64,000 nt of DNA from G963665215 sp963665215 (GTDB taxonomy: Bacteria > Chloroflexota > Dehalococcoidia > Lucifugimonadales > CAUZJF01). Both the position numbers and the translations under genes were made by a program. Every line of letters starts with the position of its first letter. Position 1 is the stretch's first letter. Where the stretch lies: contig CAXXWW010000002.1 in the NCBI GenBank assembly GCA_963665215.2, positions 124,001 to 188,000 on the forward strand. The letters are read 5' to 3'. The notes below the pieces were generated by a model. The model searched no databases and was not told where the DNA came from. It saw only the letters and a list, made by a program, of their open reading frames with translations. Shown piece after piece: positions 27,156-37,018 of this stretch.

Positions 27156-27372
27156 GCGGCACGATATAGGTTCCACATCCCAAGTGTCTTGCCTACGAAA
27201 ATAGTGTGTCGCAGATCGGACGTGCCATCGTCGCGAGGTGCGCTGTGTAGGGGTGCACGGCCGTGCACGCAGGTTACTTTGGGGTGCGGGAGGCAACCGA
27301 CATGGCAGTTCCTGCGCCGGATGAGGGTTCTCGGCAGGTGGCGAGGTGCGTGACGGCCACCCGGCCCCCGGT

Positions 27373-27777
27373 TCAGTCCAGGACCGCGGTCGCGGTTATC
27401 TCGACGTGCAGGCCCGGCTCGGCCAGCGCGGTGACTCCAACGTAGGAGTTCGTTGGCCACTCCCCCTGGAAGTACTCGTTCCAGACCTCTACCTGCTCGC
27501 CCTCGATGGGCCAGAAGTCGGCTATGTTGGTCAGGTAGGTGGTCATCATCACGACGTCCGAGGGCCTGCCGCCCTCCGCTGAGACTATTCGCGTTATCCT
27601 GGCCAGCACGACGCGAAGCTGGGCCATCGGCGGGCCGCCTTCGGCATCGGAGTGTCGCGCCGTGACGCCGGATAGATAAAGAGTATCGCCTGCCCGTATC
27701 CCCCTGATGTAGGTGGGCCCCGCGGGGTAGAAGTCATCGTAGTTCCTGCGTACCTTCTGCATCGGGGACCTCCGCAA
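27373..27777 (-). CDS. RidA/YjgF-family protein
   Basis: 134 residues. GPTYIRGIRAGDTLYLSGVT and a C-terminal AEPGLHVEITATAVLD fit the RidA/YjgF/UK114 fold, with TTYLTNIADFWPI in the middle. RidA proteins hydrolyse reactive enamine/imine intermediates of amino-acid metabolism; the Arg of the canonical R-x-x-x-E site is not clearly present here, so this may be one of the divergent subfamilies. The gap 27156-27372 holds nothing I recognise. Confidence 0.82.
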   Translation of the reverse strand: MRRSPMQKVRRNYDDFYPAGPTYIRGIRAGDTLYLSGVTARHSDAEGGPPMAQLRVVLARITRIVSAEGGRPSDVVMMTTYLTNIADFWPIEGEQVEVWNEYFQGEWPTNSYVGVTALAEPGLHVEITATAVLD

Positions 27778-27807
27778 CGTAGTTCCAGATTGGCCGGCCC
27801 AAGCCCG

Positions 27808-28128
27808 TCAGCCCGTCGACAAGGTCAGACCTGCCCTCAGGCAGGCCGCCCGCTCACTTTCTAGCCTTGAGCGAGAACATGAGCGGCACCGATTCGCCAT
27901 GATGCGGAAGCCTCCACCAACCGTCGTCGCCGCGCTCCATGAACGGGGGGCCTGCCTTACCGCGATCACTGGCAAGGCTACCCCGCCTGGGGTCGTATTG
28001 GGACGACGACGCGGATCTCGGCTCAAGTCCCCCAGTCCATCCCAGCTATGGCATTGGAACCGCTGAGCCATCTGGCAGCCCGTCTCGCGGCTAATGCCAA
28101 ACTGTCGGCACAGCTCTACGGAGCTCAC
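27808..28128 (-). pseudogene. IS481-family transposase remnant
   Basis: The segment VELCRQFGISRETGCQMAQR, followed by D-L-S-R-D-P-R-R-R-P-N, matches the N-terminal helix-turn-helix and linker of IS481-type transposases. After about 65 residues similarity is lost and the frame decays; the integrase core is absent. No element ends were found. An old, dead insertion. Confidence 0.55.
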
Positions 28129-28188
28129 CTCCCCTCTTTGTCATCGATCAATGCAATGGGGATGTTATCCGGCGGGCCTGATCCCGAA

Positions 28189-28500
28189 TCAGAATTGGCT
28201 AAGACTCTCAGCTTTTTCTTGCGCCCGGTTCATGGCTTCACCGCGGACCCCAACATTCCAGAGAAGGTACATGAGCCCCGTATCGACCTCTTGGGTGAAC
28301 TTGTATGGGTCACCATTCTCGTTATTGCAGACCTTATGGACTACCTTTGCCACACTCCCTTCCGGATCCCAGACAAAAAGGGCTGCTGAACCCTTATCAA
28401 TGAATTTGCTGCAAAACTGACATATTAGTCGAAGACCGGTTCGATCTCTGATCTGGTGCATCCCCAGACCCTCAACCTCCAAAATCTCTGTCGTTACCAT
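28189..28500 (-). CDS. Small protein with C-x-x-C metal-binding motif
   Basis: 103 residues from ATG 28500, with a strong AGGAGG 7 nt upstream. LICQFCSKFIDKG supplies one C-x-x-C and V-V-H-K-V-C an H-x-x-C pair, which together could bind one zinc ion. The family is not recognised. The C-terminus is helical (NRAQEKAESL). It overlaps no transposase feature and lies just outside the IS256 element. Confidence 0.6.
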   Translation of the reverse strand: MVTTEILEVEGLGMHQIRDRTGLRLICQFCSKFIDKGSAALFVWDPEGSVAKVVHKVCNNENGDPYKFTQEVDTGLMYLLWNVGVRGEAMNRAQEKAESLSQF

Positions 28501-28599
28501 TCAAACCTCCTGTTGCCCCTGCAAACATCCATTGGGTCTCGCAACTAGCGATAAGAGCCTCCTTAGCTTGCAATAATCCCAAGATTTGGGGAGGTATCT

Positions 28600-29949
28600 T
28601 CAAAAAGTGTGTAAACAGTCAGGCGGTGTACCCTCTCTCTGAACAACACGGGCTCGAGGCCCAAGAGAGGAGATAGACCGCCCATGAGGAAGGAAAGCAC
28701 TGAGAGTAGGTCGGAGTCAAGGCCGGAGTGGGAGCAGTTGGAGGATTGGGTGCGAAGCCAGGTCCAGAGGCTGATCCAGGAGTTGCTGGAGGAGGAGGTG
28801 ACGGGGTTTCTGGGAAGGGCGAAGTCGGCGCTCAGATCCGACTCGGACTCAGATACCGGCTATCGGAACGGATACGGCAGAGCCCGGAGGCTTACGCTGA
28901 GTTCGGGAACGATACAGCTGAGGCGGCCGCGAGTCCGCGATACCGAGGAGCAGTTCGAGAGCCGGCTGCTGCCGCTGTTCGTCAACAGGACCAGGAAGGT
29001 TGCTGAGTTGATCCCCGAGCTGTACCTGCACGGTCTATCCGAAGGCGACTTCGATCTGGCTTTGCGGGGGCTGCTGGGAGAGGACGCACCGGTATCGGCG
29101 AGCACGGTGGCCCGGTTGAAGGATAAGTGGAACGATGAGCTTGCCCAATGGCGCAGCCGGCCCCTCGATGACCTGGAAGTGGTCTACATGTGGGTGGATG
29201 GAGTCTACGTCAAGGCTGGTCTTGAGAAGGAGAAGGCGGCGGTACTGGTGGTGATGGCGGCCCTGAGCGACGGGAGCAAGGTGGTGGTGAGCGCTGTTCC
29301 CGGATACAGGGAGTCCACAGAGAACTGGTCCGAGGTGCTCAGGGACATCAAGCGCCGGGGCTTGAGCTGCCCGAGGCTGGTGGTTGGAGACGGACACCTG
29401 GGCATCTGGGGAGCTCTGCGCAACGTCTATCCGCAGGCGGCAGAGCAACGCTGCTGGAACCACAAGATCGTAAACGTGCTCGCCAAGCTTCCAAAGCGAC
29501 AACAGGACCAGGCCAAGCTCATGCTGCGTACTATCCCCTACGCGCCGACTCGGACAGAGGCTGAGCGGCTCAGGACGGTGTTCACCAGGTGGTGCGGCGA
29601 CCATTCCTACGAGGCGGCCTCAGAGGCCTTGGAGCGGGACTGGGACCGCATGGTCACCTTCTATGACTTCCCAAAGGAGTACTGGGGGCACCTTCGCACG
29701 ACGAACCCGGTAGAATCACCCTTCGCGGCCCTCAGGCTTCGGACCGATGCCGCCAAGCGCTACAAGAGGGTCGATCGGGCGATAGCGGTGATCTGGAAAA
29801 TGTTGATGGTCGCCGAACAGCGCTTCAGGCGTCTGAAGGCCCCTGAGTTGATCGAAGACGTCTATCTCGGTGCACAGTATGCGGATGGAATCGCCATTGA
29901 ATCAACGGCTGAGAAGGTCGCCGCCTGATGTCGTTTACACACCTATTGA
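28600..29949 (+). mobile_element. IS256-family insertion sequence, about 1350 bp
   Basis: Imperfect inverted ends: TCAAAAAGTGTGTAAACAGT (28600) and, in reverse complement, TCAATAGGTGTGTAAACGAC (to 29949), both then reaching CAGGCGG. No 8-9 bp target duplication could be found, so the exact ends are approximate. Confidence 0.75.
28684..29928 (+). CDS. IS256-family (mutator-type) transposase
   Basis: 414 residues, intact. FLGRAKSALR...GYRNGYGRARRLTLSSG is the N-terminal DNA-binding part; YMWVDGVYVK holds the first catalytic Asp, VVGDGHLGIWGAL the second, and the Glu lies in EALERDWDRMVTFYDFP. NHKIVNVLAKLPKRQQ is the typical C-x-x-H-x(n)-H-K segment (QRCWNHK). One copy only in this window. Confidence 0.92.
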   Translation: MRKESTESRSESRPEWEQLEDWVRSQVQRLIQELLEEEVTGFLGRAKSALRSDSDSDTGYRNGYGRARRLTLSSGTIQLRRPRVRDTEEQFESRLLPLFVNRTRKVAELIPELYLHGLSEGDFDLALRGLLGEDAPVSASTVARLKDKWNDELAQWRSRPLDDLEVVYMWVDGVYVKAGLEKEKAAVLVVMAALSDGSKVVVSAVPGYRESTENWSEVLRDIKRRGLSCPRLVVGDGHLGIWGALRNVYPQAAEQRCWNHKIVNVLAKLPKRQQDQAKLMLRTIPYAPTRTEAERLRTVFTRWCGDHSYEAASEALERDWDRMVTFYDFPKEYWGHLRTTNPVESPFAALRLRTDAAKRYKRVDRAIAVIWKMLMVAEQRFRRLKAPELIEDVYLGAQYADGIAIESTAEKVAA

Positions 29950-30003
29950 CGTAACCTCGATTTGAGTGCGGCATCATACAACTGTTCGATTAAACTGCGG
30001 AAC

Positions 30004-30258
30004 CTATTCTTTGGGCGGGCGATCCCTGTGACCCGCCCACTCTTGAGCCAACCAGTTCATGAAATCCCGCAGGGCTGCAGCAGTGGGCTCACGTGCCACT
30101 TCAAGGGCCAATTTCGTTTCGTGGTACCCGGGCTCGTCCTCATCCATGGTATCCAGCGCCCTCGACAGATTCTCGTCGGCGAGCGCGCGAAGTTGCTGTG
30201 TAGTGTAGCCCAAATCATCTGGTGTCAGGTCCGGGAGATTGTATTCCCCAGTGGGCAT
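30004..30258 (-). CDS. Small acidic protein of unknown function
   Basis: 84 residues from ATG 30258, helical and acidic: LTPDDLGYTTQQLRALADEN, then D-T-M-D-E-D-E-P-G-Y-H-E-T-K and LRDFMNWLAQEWAGHRDRPP. No recognised domain. It begins 22 bp after the stop of the interrupted 217-residue gene, so the two were probably co-transcribed before the IS1380 insertion. No good ribosome site. Confidence 0.5.
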   Translation of the reverse strand: MPTGEYNLPDLTPDDLGYTTQQLRALADENLSRALDTMDEDEPGYHETKLALEVAREPTAAALRDFMNWLAQEWAGHRDRPPKE

Positions 30259-30279
30259 TGAAATGATAGGAATGTCGAC

Positions 30280-30769
30280 CTAAGCAATCTCATTCGACAA
30301 AGCCTCAAGATAGAGCCTCCCGAGGTAGCGATAGTTTCTGGACGGGCTTATTGCCTCTTTGGTTCCTATTCTGATGGCCTCACTGAAAGCGTGTTGCGCG
30401 TCTTTGGGTCGTTGATCCCTCACATAGAGGAGTCCAAGAACCTCCGAGGTCCACATGTCCTCGAGATGCGCCTCCAGGCGCGCCTCGGCCTCTTTGAGCT
30501 GTTGCACCAGCCTCTGTCGGCTATTTTCCTCCCTGACCTCTCTGATAGGCAGACCCGGCCATGTTCCGGTGGTGTTGAATTGTTCGATCGCCAGCTTGAG
30601 GGTTTGAAGACTCGTTGCGTTGACCTCCTCTTGACGACTTGAACAGGCCAAGAGGTAGTCGGCGATTTCAATAGTTGGCTCAACAATATCGGAGAAGCGC
30701 CGGTCCCAGACATCTCGATCGAACTTCTTGACCTGCCACTTGCCCCCCTCCTCCTGCCATGCGTCTAAG
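30280..30769 (-). pseudogene. Unknown protein (217 aa when whole), C-terminal part
   Basis: Continues the frame of 32494-32657: removing IS1380 copy 3 and one CTAAG gives K-Y-L-D-A-W-Q-E-E-G-G. About 160 codons follow, mostly helical, with a long amphipathic segment (RQRLVQQLKEAEARLEAHLE) and a terminal TPR-like pair (QRPKDAQHAFSEAIRIGTKE). No family is recognised. The stop is at 30280. Confidence 0.65.
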
Positions 30770-32488
30770 CCCGAATCCACCGAAGGACACCGATGGACGG
30801 CGTGAGGAAAGCGGAAGGGGGGTGAGGGAGCTACAGGGGAAATAGCCTGGGTTCCATTTGGGGTAGGGAGGTCGGCGGACGGTCTTCATCGCCGCACAGG
30901 GGCCCCTATGGCCGTCTGCGGGAGCTGCGATGCGCGGGATGGCGAGAGAATACGCAGCAGGGAACTCTCTCGGACCGGGCTGGCACGAGTCTGCGGGGAT
31001 CTTCGGTTGTCCGGTGGGTGGGTCGGTCGCCGACGGTGCCGTCAGGCCGGGAGTGGAATGGCTCGCAGCCGGGCCAAGGCGCGGCTGAACTTCTCAGCCC
31101 AAGGCCAGCGATCCGGAAGATGCAGGGTCAACCGGCGTGCCGAGCGGGTGAGCCGTCCGGCCAGGGAGAAGAACCGCCGCCGGAGGGTCTTGGTGGTGGC
31201 TATCCGCTCTCCCAGACCGATCCGCGCCGTCCAGCGGGCCAGGTTGTGGGCCATCGTCTGGACGGCCAGCCAGGCGCCGTTGGCGGCGAAGCGGCCCGAG
31301 GGGAGATGGTTCAGCCCGACGCCGTACTTGAGGTCGCGTATGGCATTCTCGATCTCGGCGTGGCGGCGATGGTCAGCCTCCAGTTCGAGCAACTCCCCGT
31401 CCCGGTCGGTGATGAAGCCATGATAGCTGTATTTGGCGAAGAGGGCCAGTTGGGAACCGGGCGTCGGCTTCACCCGCCGGACGATGAGCCGTACCGGCGC
31501 GGCGTTCGCCTCGGCCTGGAAGGGGGTGCAGGTGGTCTCGGCCACATCGGCGGCGCCGTCCATCCAGTAAGGAATCGGCGTCCAGGCATCTTCGGGTATC
31601 GCCTCGATGAGATTGTGCAGGCTTTTGTGCTGGCGGATGGTGATGGAGAAGCGGACATCCATCTTGCGGCAGACGGATACCACGCCATGAGTGTAGAACC
31701 CGCTGTCGGCCCGTAGCGTGAGTCGTCCGTTGGCCCCGGCGTAGCGCACCCGTCCCACCGTCTCCCGCAGGAAGTGGGCGGCGCCGCGGGCGGTGTTGGC
31801 CCGGCCCTCGCGCAGCCGGGACATCAGCACGTCTCCGGTGCCGGCGGCGATGGCCAGCAGCGGGTGGTAGCCCCGCTTGCCGGTATAGCCGTGGTGGCGG
31901 GCGCCCTCCTTGGCCAGTCCGTAGGTCTCGCAGATGGTGGAGTCCAGGTCAATGGTCAGGGGCCCGTCGCCGGGTCCCGCCCCGGCCTGCCAAGCCCGGG
32001 CCAGCAACTCGCGGCTCACCCGGTCGAGTTGACGGACGTGGCCCCACCGGAAGCTGCGCAGGAAGGTGCCCAGGGTGGATGGCGCCTTGACCGTGCCGCC
32101 CAGGGTGCAGGCCGTCCCCCCGGTGCGCAACACATCGGCGTCGTCAATGCAGTCGCCCCCAGCCAGCGCAGACGCCACCAGCGTCATCATCTTGTCGCTC
32201 GTGTTCGCCCGCCCCGGGGCATCGCCCAGGTCGAGGCGCTGCCGGACGAGTTCGGGCAGGCCGAGGTGCCGCGCCAGGGTGGCCGGAAGGAGCAGCCCGG
32301 CATTGGCCACCAAGCGGCGGTCGTCGAAGGTGATTTGGATCCGGTCGGGGTGGTTGCGTGGCAGCATCTACTGGGTGCTCCTTTTCCGGGGCCGTTTTTT
32401 TGCTACAAAACCATTATCCCAGAAGCACAGGAGCACCTTCTTGCCGCCTCAGGACGCTAACCCGACGCCCTCCTTCGGTGGATTCGGG
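30770..32488 (-). mobile_element. IS1380-family element, copy 3
   Basis: 1719 bp, minus-strand orientation, between perfect duplications CTAAG (30765-30769 and 32489-32493). It lies in sense orientation inside the 217-residue gene. Confidence 0.95.
31042..32367 (-). CDS. IS1380-family transposase, copy 3
   Basis: 441 residues, intact. It differs from copy 1 by Asp to Asn at residue 288 (A-E-A-N-A-A-P), outside the catalytic triad. It reads in the same direction as the gene it interrupts. Confidence 0.92.
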   Translation of the reverse strand: MLPRNHPDRIQITFDDRRLVANAGLLLPATLARHLGLPELVRQRLDLGDAPGRANTSDKMMTLVASALAGGDCIDDADVLRTGGTACTLGGTVKAPSTLGTFLRSFRWGHVRQLDRVSRELLARAWQAGAGPGDGPLTIDLDSTICETYGLAKEGARHHGYTGKRGYHPLLAIAAGTGDVLMSRLREGRANTARGAAHFLRETVGRVRYAGANGRLTLRADSGFYTHGVVSVCRKMDVRFSITIRQHKSLHNLIEAIPEDAWTPIPYWMDGAADVAETTCTPFQAEANAAPVRLIVRRVKPTPGSQLALFAKYSYHGFITDRDGELLELEADHRRHAEIENAIRDLKYGVGLNHLPSGRFAANGAWLAVQTMAHNLARWTARIGLGERIATTKTLRRRFFSLAGRLTRSARRLTLHLPDRWPWAEKFSRALARLRAIPLPA

Positions 32489-32493
32489 CTAAG

Positions 32494-32657
32494 TACTTTC
32501 TGAACTTTCCGCCCGCTTGCATCCGAGTCAATGTGCCTGCTTTCCTTTCTTGCACATACAGATCCAGGCCATTGACCCATCCTCGAAGATTCCACGGGAG
32601 CATACTCTTGTAGTCGGCTATCCAGCCCAATTGGTTCAGCAGTTCATCTAGCTTCAC
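32494..32657 (-). pseudogene. Unknown protein (217 aa when whole), N-terminal part
   Basis: GTG at 32657 (GGGGGCTGCA upstream) begins K-L-D-E-L-L-N-Q-L-G-W, then SMLPWNLRGWVNGLDLYVQE and R-M-Q-A-G-G-K-F-R-K-Y-L at the insertion point. A longer start at 32726 would overlap the methyltransferase remnant, so the GTG is preferred. With the C-terminal part the uninterrupted gene has 218 codons including the stop. Confidence 0.6.
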
Positions 32658-32832
32658 TGCAGCCCCCAAGCTCCTCCAGTTCAATCGATGTGAGGGTGTT
32701 CTTTCCCGCCTTGAACCCTTTAACATCGTAGAAGTCCGACCGGGCGTGGACCGGCGTCACCTCGTTCCAGTGATGCCGGTTGGTCTCCAGGTACTGCGTC
32801 ATGCGGTCATCGCGACTGCTCTCATTTGCCAT
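32644..32832 (-). pseudogene. SAM-dependent methyltransferase, N-terminal remnant
   Basis: 62 codons from ATG 32832: YLETNRHHWNEVTPVHARSD, F-Y-D-V-K-G-F-K-A-G and L-T-S-I-E-L-E-E-L-G. This is the standard N-terminus of a class I methyltransferase family, but the next element (the G-x-G SAM-binding loop) is absent and the frame stops in non-homologous sequence. The ATG overlaps the stop of the dehydrogenase gene (ATGA), which shows it was once the next gene in that operon. Confidence 0.65.
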
Positions 32833-33800
32833 CAGGTCACCACGTTCTGCGGGCGGCCCTCGAGGTAGGCCATCACGTTGCTCACCACGCCCTCGTTGAG
32901 GAGCTCCATGCCCTCCGGCGTCTGGTCGCCCAGGTGCGGGGTCAAGACCACCTGCCGGCACGAAAGTATCGGGTGGTCCGCGGGCAGGGGCTCGACGTCG
33001 TAGACGTCCAGGGCGGCCCCCGCCAGCCGTCCCGAGTTCAGGGCGTCTACCAGGGCGAGGGTGTCCACCAGCTCGCCCCTGCCGCCGTTCACCAGCAGCG
33101 CGCCCTGCTTCATAAGGGCCAGCTCCCGTCTGCCGATCAACCCCCTGGTCTCATCGCTGAGGCGCACGTGCAAGCTCAACACGTCGGACTGGCGCAGCAG
33201 GTCGTCCAGCTCCACGAAGCGTACCCCCAGCGCCGCCGCGCGGTCCGGGGAGGGGTGGAAGGTCCAGGCGACCACGTCCATTCCCAGGGCGTTGGCCAGC
33301 CTCGCGATCTCGCCGCCGATGTTTCCCGTGCCTACGATCCCCAGCGTCTTCCCCTGCAGGAACACGTTCTCCATCCTGGTCCATCGGCCCGCCTTCAGCT
33401 CCGCCGTCTGGAACGCCGCCCGCTTGGCTACGGCGAACATGAGGCCAAAGATGTGCTCGGCGACGACCCCGGCCGTCCTGCCGGGCTGGTTGCTGACCAC
33501 GATTCCCATCTCAGAGGCCGTCTCCAGGTCGATCATGTCGGTGCCTACGGAGCAGGTGGCGATCACGCGCAGTCTCGGTAACGCCCTGAGCGCCTCCCGT
33601 GGCCATTTGACCGCCCCACGAGTGTTGATGATGACCTGCGCGTCGCGGACCCGGTCTAGCTGCTCCTCCATCGTCCGGGGCCTGTCCGTGTAAAGGACCA
33701 CCTTGCCGTGCGGTCTCAACCGGTCCAGGTGGGGCGAGCCCTGGACCTGAGGGGGGTCGTCGCCGGGCACCACGAATATCAGACGCTCTTCCGAGGTCAT
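32832..33800 (-). CDS. D-isomer-specific 2-hydroxyacid dehydrogenase
   Basis: 322 residues. The NAD site is LGIVGTGNIGGEIARLA; the substrate-binding region TCSVGTDMIDLE precedes it; catalytic Arg lies in NGGRGELVD, Glu in DVYDVEPLP and His in TPHLGDQT. The family includes phosphoglycerate, hydroxypyruvate and glyoxylate dehydrogenases; the exact substrate is not readable. ATG 33800 follows GGAGGCGG. The methyltransferase remnant overlaps its end by 1 base. Confidence 0.88.
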   Translation of the reverse strand: MTSEERLIFVVPGDDPPQVQGSPHLDRLRPHGKVVLYTDRPRTMEEQLDRVRDAQVIINTRGAVKWPREALRALPRLRVIATCSVGTDMIDLETASEMGIVVSNQPGRTAGVVAEHIFGLMFAVAKRAAFQTAELKAGRWTRMENVFLQGKTLGIVGTGNIGGEIARLANALGMDVVAWTFHPSPDRAAALGVRFVELDDLLRQSDVLSLHVRLSDETRGLIGRRELALMKQGALLVNGGRGELVDTLALVDALNSGRLAGAALDVYDVEPLPADHPILSCRQVVLTPHLGDQTPEGMELLNEGVVSNVMAYLEGRPQNVVT

Positions 33801-33930
33801 CTCCGCCTCCCTATGCGACACGCCCGTGGGGTGGGAATATGTGTCGCCGCGCATGCGGCGAGGCTATCGCCGCAAACCTTCAAAGTCAAGGCATTGCCTA
33901 AATTGCAGAGGGGGGCTACAGTAGCACATT

Positions 33931-35952
33931 ATGCTCATTATCGGCAGGATGATCAGTATCCCGCTAGGGGTGGTATTCTTCGTCCTCCTCCTGCTGACAT
34001 TGATGTTCTTGCAGGTCAACGACACCTTCCTGGACCCCGACTTTTACCCCGAGGAAATGAGGAAAGCCGACGTGTACGAGTTCGTCCTCGTCGATCTCCT
34101 GACCTCAGCGATTGATGAGCGGAGGGAGCTGGAAAGGCAGAAGGTGGGAGAGGGGTTGGAAGAGACTCCGTTAATCACCTCCGGCCTCTCCACTCAGGAC
34201 ATCGTGTTGTCGGTAAATAGGGCGGTCCCGCCGGTGTGGGTGCAGGGCCTGGTGGAGCAGTCCTTTGACCAGGTCGGACGGTACTTGACCGGGGAACGCG
34301 ACGAGTTTGAGTTCACCCTCAGGGCGGGTGAACAGGCCAAGATATTGGTGGACGAGCTCGAGTCTCTTCTGCGAAAGGCCGACGCCTACGAGCTGCTGTT
34401 CGAGCGGGTGGTGGACCCTGCAATCGAGGACGCCCTGGCGGTTGGGGAGCTGCCCCTCGGCGTAGACATACCCAGCGGCAAGCTGGTGGAGGCGGTCCGC
34501 ACGACCGTGCCCTCTGAATGGCTGCGGGAGCAGGTGGAAGCCGCCATTGACGAGGCCGAGCCCTATTTCGTCGGCGACAGGGACACCTTCGAGATCAACG
34601 TGCAGCTTGGAGACCGGGCAGAGGTGGCGCTGGCTGAGGTCAAGAAGCTGCTCGGGGAGTCCAACGTTTACGACCTGCTCTACGGCGAGGTCGTCGAGCC
34701 AGCGCTGACCGATAAGCTGGGCGAGAGCGTCCAGCTGCCGCTGGGCGTGACCCTCACCAACGAGGAGGTGCTATCCGCGCTGCGCCGGGTCGCGCCACCG
34801 GAGTGGGTGCGGGAGTAGGCTGAACGCGTGATCGACGACGCGGGCCCGTACCTGACCGGCAAGGCGGACCGCTTCGCCACCGAGGTCTCGTTGGTGGACA
34901 ACAAGCGCCTGGCGGAAGACGTGCTGGCCGAGCTAGTGGGAACCAAGATGACCGGGCTCGTCGAGCGCCTGCCAAGATGTACCTCGGCTGCCCAGTTGCG
35001 CGACGCCGTGAACCAGGCGCGGCAAGGCCTGGGGCTACCGTCCTGTATCCCGGCAGGCGTGCCCACTGAGCAGTTGCTGGAACGGCTGGGAATCGATGTG
35101 ATCGGCCAGGTCCAGAGCTCTGTTTTGGGCCCGGTGCCCGACAAGATTAACTTTACCGATGCTCAGCTGCGCTCGGCGCTGTCCCTCGCCGGGGCCGGCG
35201 CCAACCTTGATCAGGTGGACACCGTGCGGGAGATTCTCAGAGACGGCTGGACCTACACACAGGACGACCTCAAGCAGGACCTCCGAGAGCAGGCCGACGA
35301 CCGAGAACAGGGGGACGAGCTGGTCGAGACGATGGAGGATGTCCGCGCCTTCCTGGCCGATGGGTGGACGTTTACCGAGGTGGACCTGAGGGAGAAACTG
35401 TCAGGGGATGAACCGGTCACGGAGCCCCTCAAAGGCCTGTTTTTCGCGCCGGAAACCTCCACTGATATCCTGGACATTTCTCGCAACTGGCTCAAGTTCG
35501 TCCGCGACAACAGGCTGGTGGCATACCTTCCTCTGATTGTGCTCCTGGTGATCATTGCGTTCCTGGGTGGCCGGGGCTGGTCGGGCCGGGTAGTATGGGG
35601 GGCGGCATTTCTACTGGTCTCCGCCGGGCTCGTCTTCGCCGCGTTCGGGCCGGGATATAATACGTTCGCGAAGACCGGCCCAATCTATGACGCGGCGGGA
35701 GTGTCCGATCTTGACGGCCTGAGGGCAGAAGCCCTGAGTGAAATCTCTGAGACCGATTACCCCGAGACCTCAGGGCTGGTCGCAAACAAAGTTTTCGACA
35801 TCATCGAGTCGTTGGGCGACGGCTTTTCGGCGGGCATCGCCCGGTCCAGCCTTAGTCTCGCCATCATAGCGCTGGTCGCGATTGTAGGCGGCATATTCTG
35901 GGCCGTCATCGTGGCGACCGTCCGAGGTCTGCTACCTCGAAGAGGCGGCTAG
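33931..35952 (+). pseudogene. Repeat-containing membrane protein with in-frame amber codon
   Basis: One frame of about 673 codons interrupted only by TAG at 34816-34818. Residues 6-30 are a membrane helix. Three repeats of roughly 100 residues follow, each with an A-Y-E/D-L-L...V-V-x-P-A start, a L-P-L-G-V segment and W-L/V-R-E-Q-V/A-E-x-x-I-D (PSEWLREQVEAAIDEAEPYF; PPEWVRE*AERVIDDAGPYL). The repeats show that the TAG replaces a Gln (CAG). Two or three helices near the C-terminus (LVAYLPLIVLLVIIAFLGG; SLAIIALVAIVGGIFWAVIV) make it an integral membrane protein. Function unknown. It could be a recent pseudogene, an assembly error or a suppressed amber. Confidence 0.65.
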
Positions 35953-36014
35953 CGCTAGCCCCCTACCGGATGACATCTGCCGCCCTCTTTGGCTTATGTG
36001 GCTCCAAGCGCCGA

Positions 36015-36961
36015 TCATGAGGACCGCCCTCCTTGACTGCGAGGAATGAGCGAGCGGCGCCGCCATGCTATCACCAGGGCGAAAACGCCCGCCAGCGAGA
36101 CCAGATACGGCCAGCCTGTGGCCGGAACCGGTGTCCCCACAGGGACAGGCGTGGGACCGGGCGTCGGGGTAGGAGAGAGCACCGCGGCCTGGTGGGCGTC
36201 GATCACGGTGGCTCCGTCCGCGGCGTAGAAGGCGGCGGTCACCACATCCCCCGGCTGAACCCAAACGGCCCCGTCCCCGGGGGCCAGCGCGGCGTCGTCC
36301 CCGCTCAGGAGCACCTGGCCGCGGAACAGGGCAGATGTGGGGCTGGCGCCGGCGTCGGTCTCGCTCACAACCTCGCTGATGGACACCCACTCGCCATCGC
36401 TGTCGGAGGCGCTGCTTACATTCACGCGTTGCTGTCCGGCGTCGTAGATGTCCGGCACGTCGAATGGGAAGCTCACCTGAAGGGTGCTGCCCGCGTTGAC
36501 GTCGTTCGCCAGATTGAATTCGCCCGTGAGGGCCCTAAAGTCATTCAGGAGGGTGGGGACGCCGTTGACCGCGGCGGTGGGAACTCCCTTCAGAGGGGTG
36601 TCGGCCGGAGTGGCCGGGTCGTACAAAAGCTACCGGGGCTGAGAGCATAAACGGCAGGCTCCGGCGCGCCCGTAGCCAGGCTCCACCACGTGCCGGCCTC
36701 CACCAGTGCGCCTATCGTCGTCCACGTGGCAGTGCTGGTGGCGACAATGGCCAAACTGGCGTCTCGGACGTAGAGGACCGCGACCTCGCCGGTGGTGAAG
36801 GACTGCTTCGCACTGCCCGCCCCGTCCTGGAACTCGACAGTCCCCTCCGGGAGGGCTGCGGACGAAGACTCCGGCCCCGGTACGAGAGCTGCCGCAACCA
36901 CGTACAGGGCGGCGGCCAGGGTTAGTGCGGGGAGTCGAGCACGCAGGAGTTGGCCTCCCAT
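36015..36961 (-). pseudogene. Secreted, C-terminally anchored protein with one frameshift
   Basis: From ATG 36961: signal peptide (LRARLPALTLAAALYVVAAA), a domain with EFQDGAGSAKQSFTTGEVAV and V-L-Y-V-R-D, then L-S-P-G-S-F, where the frame breaks in a run of four T (about 36630). One added T would give S-F-L-Y-D-P-A-T-P-A-D and continue in the second frame to 36015. That part has DAGQQRVNVSSASDSDGEW, a Pro/Thr linker (PTPTPGPTPVPVGTP), a membrane helix (WPYLVSLAGVFALVIAW) and R-R-R, a surface-anchor layout. The homopolymer position makes a sequencing error plausible. Function unknown. Confidence 0.65.
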
Positions 36962-37018
36962 GTGAGCATCGTCGCGACAAGGCAGGCAATTCAGTAATTC
37001 GCGGAACGAATACTTTAG

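Noticed and set aside
28600..29949. 8-9 bp target duplication expected for IS256
   Set aside because: Flanks GAGGTATCT and CGTAACCTC do not match; the duplication may have decayed or the ends are misplaced.
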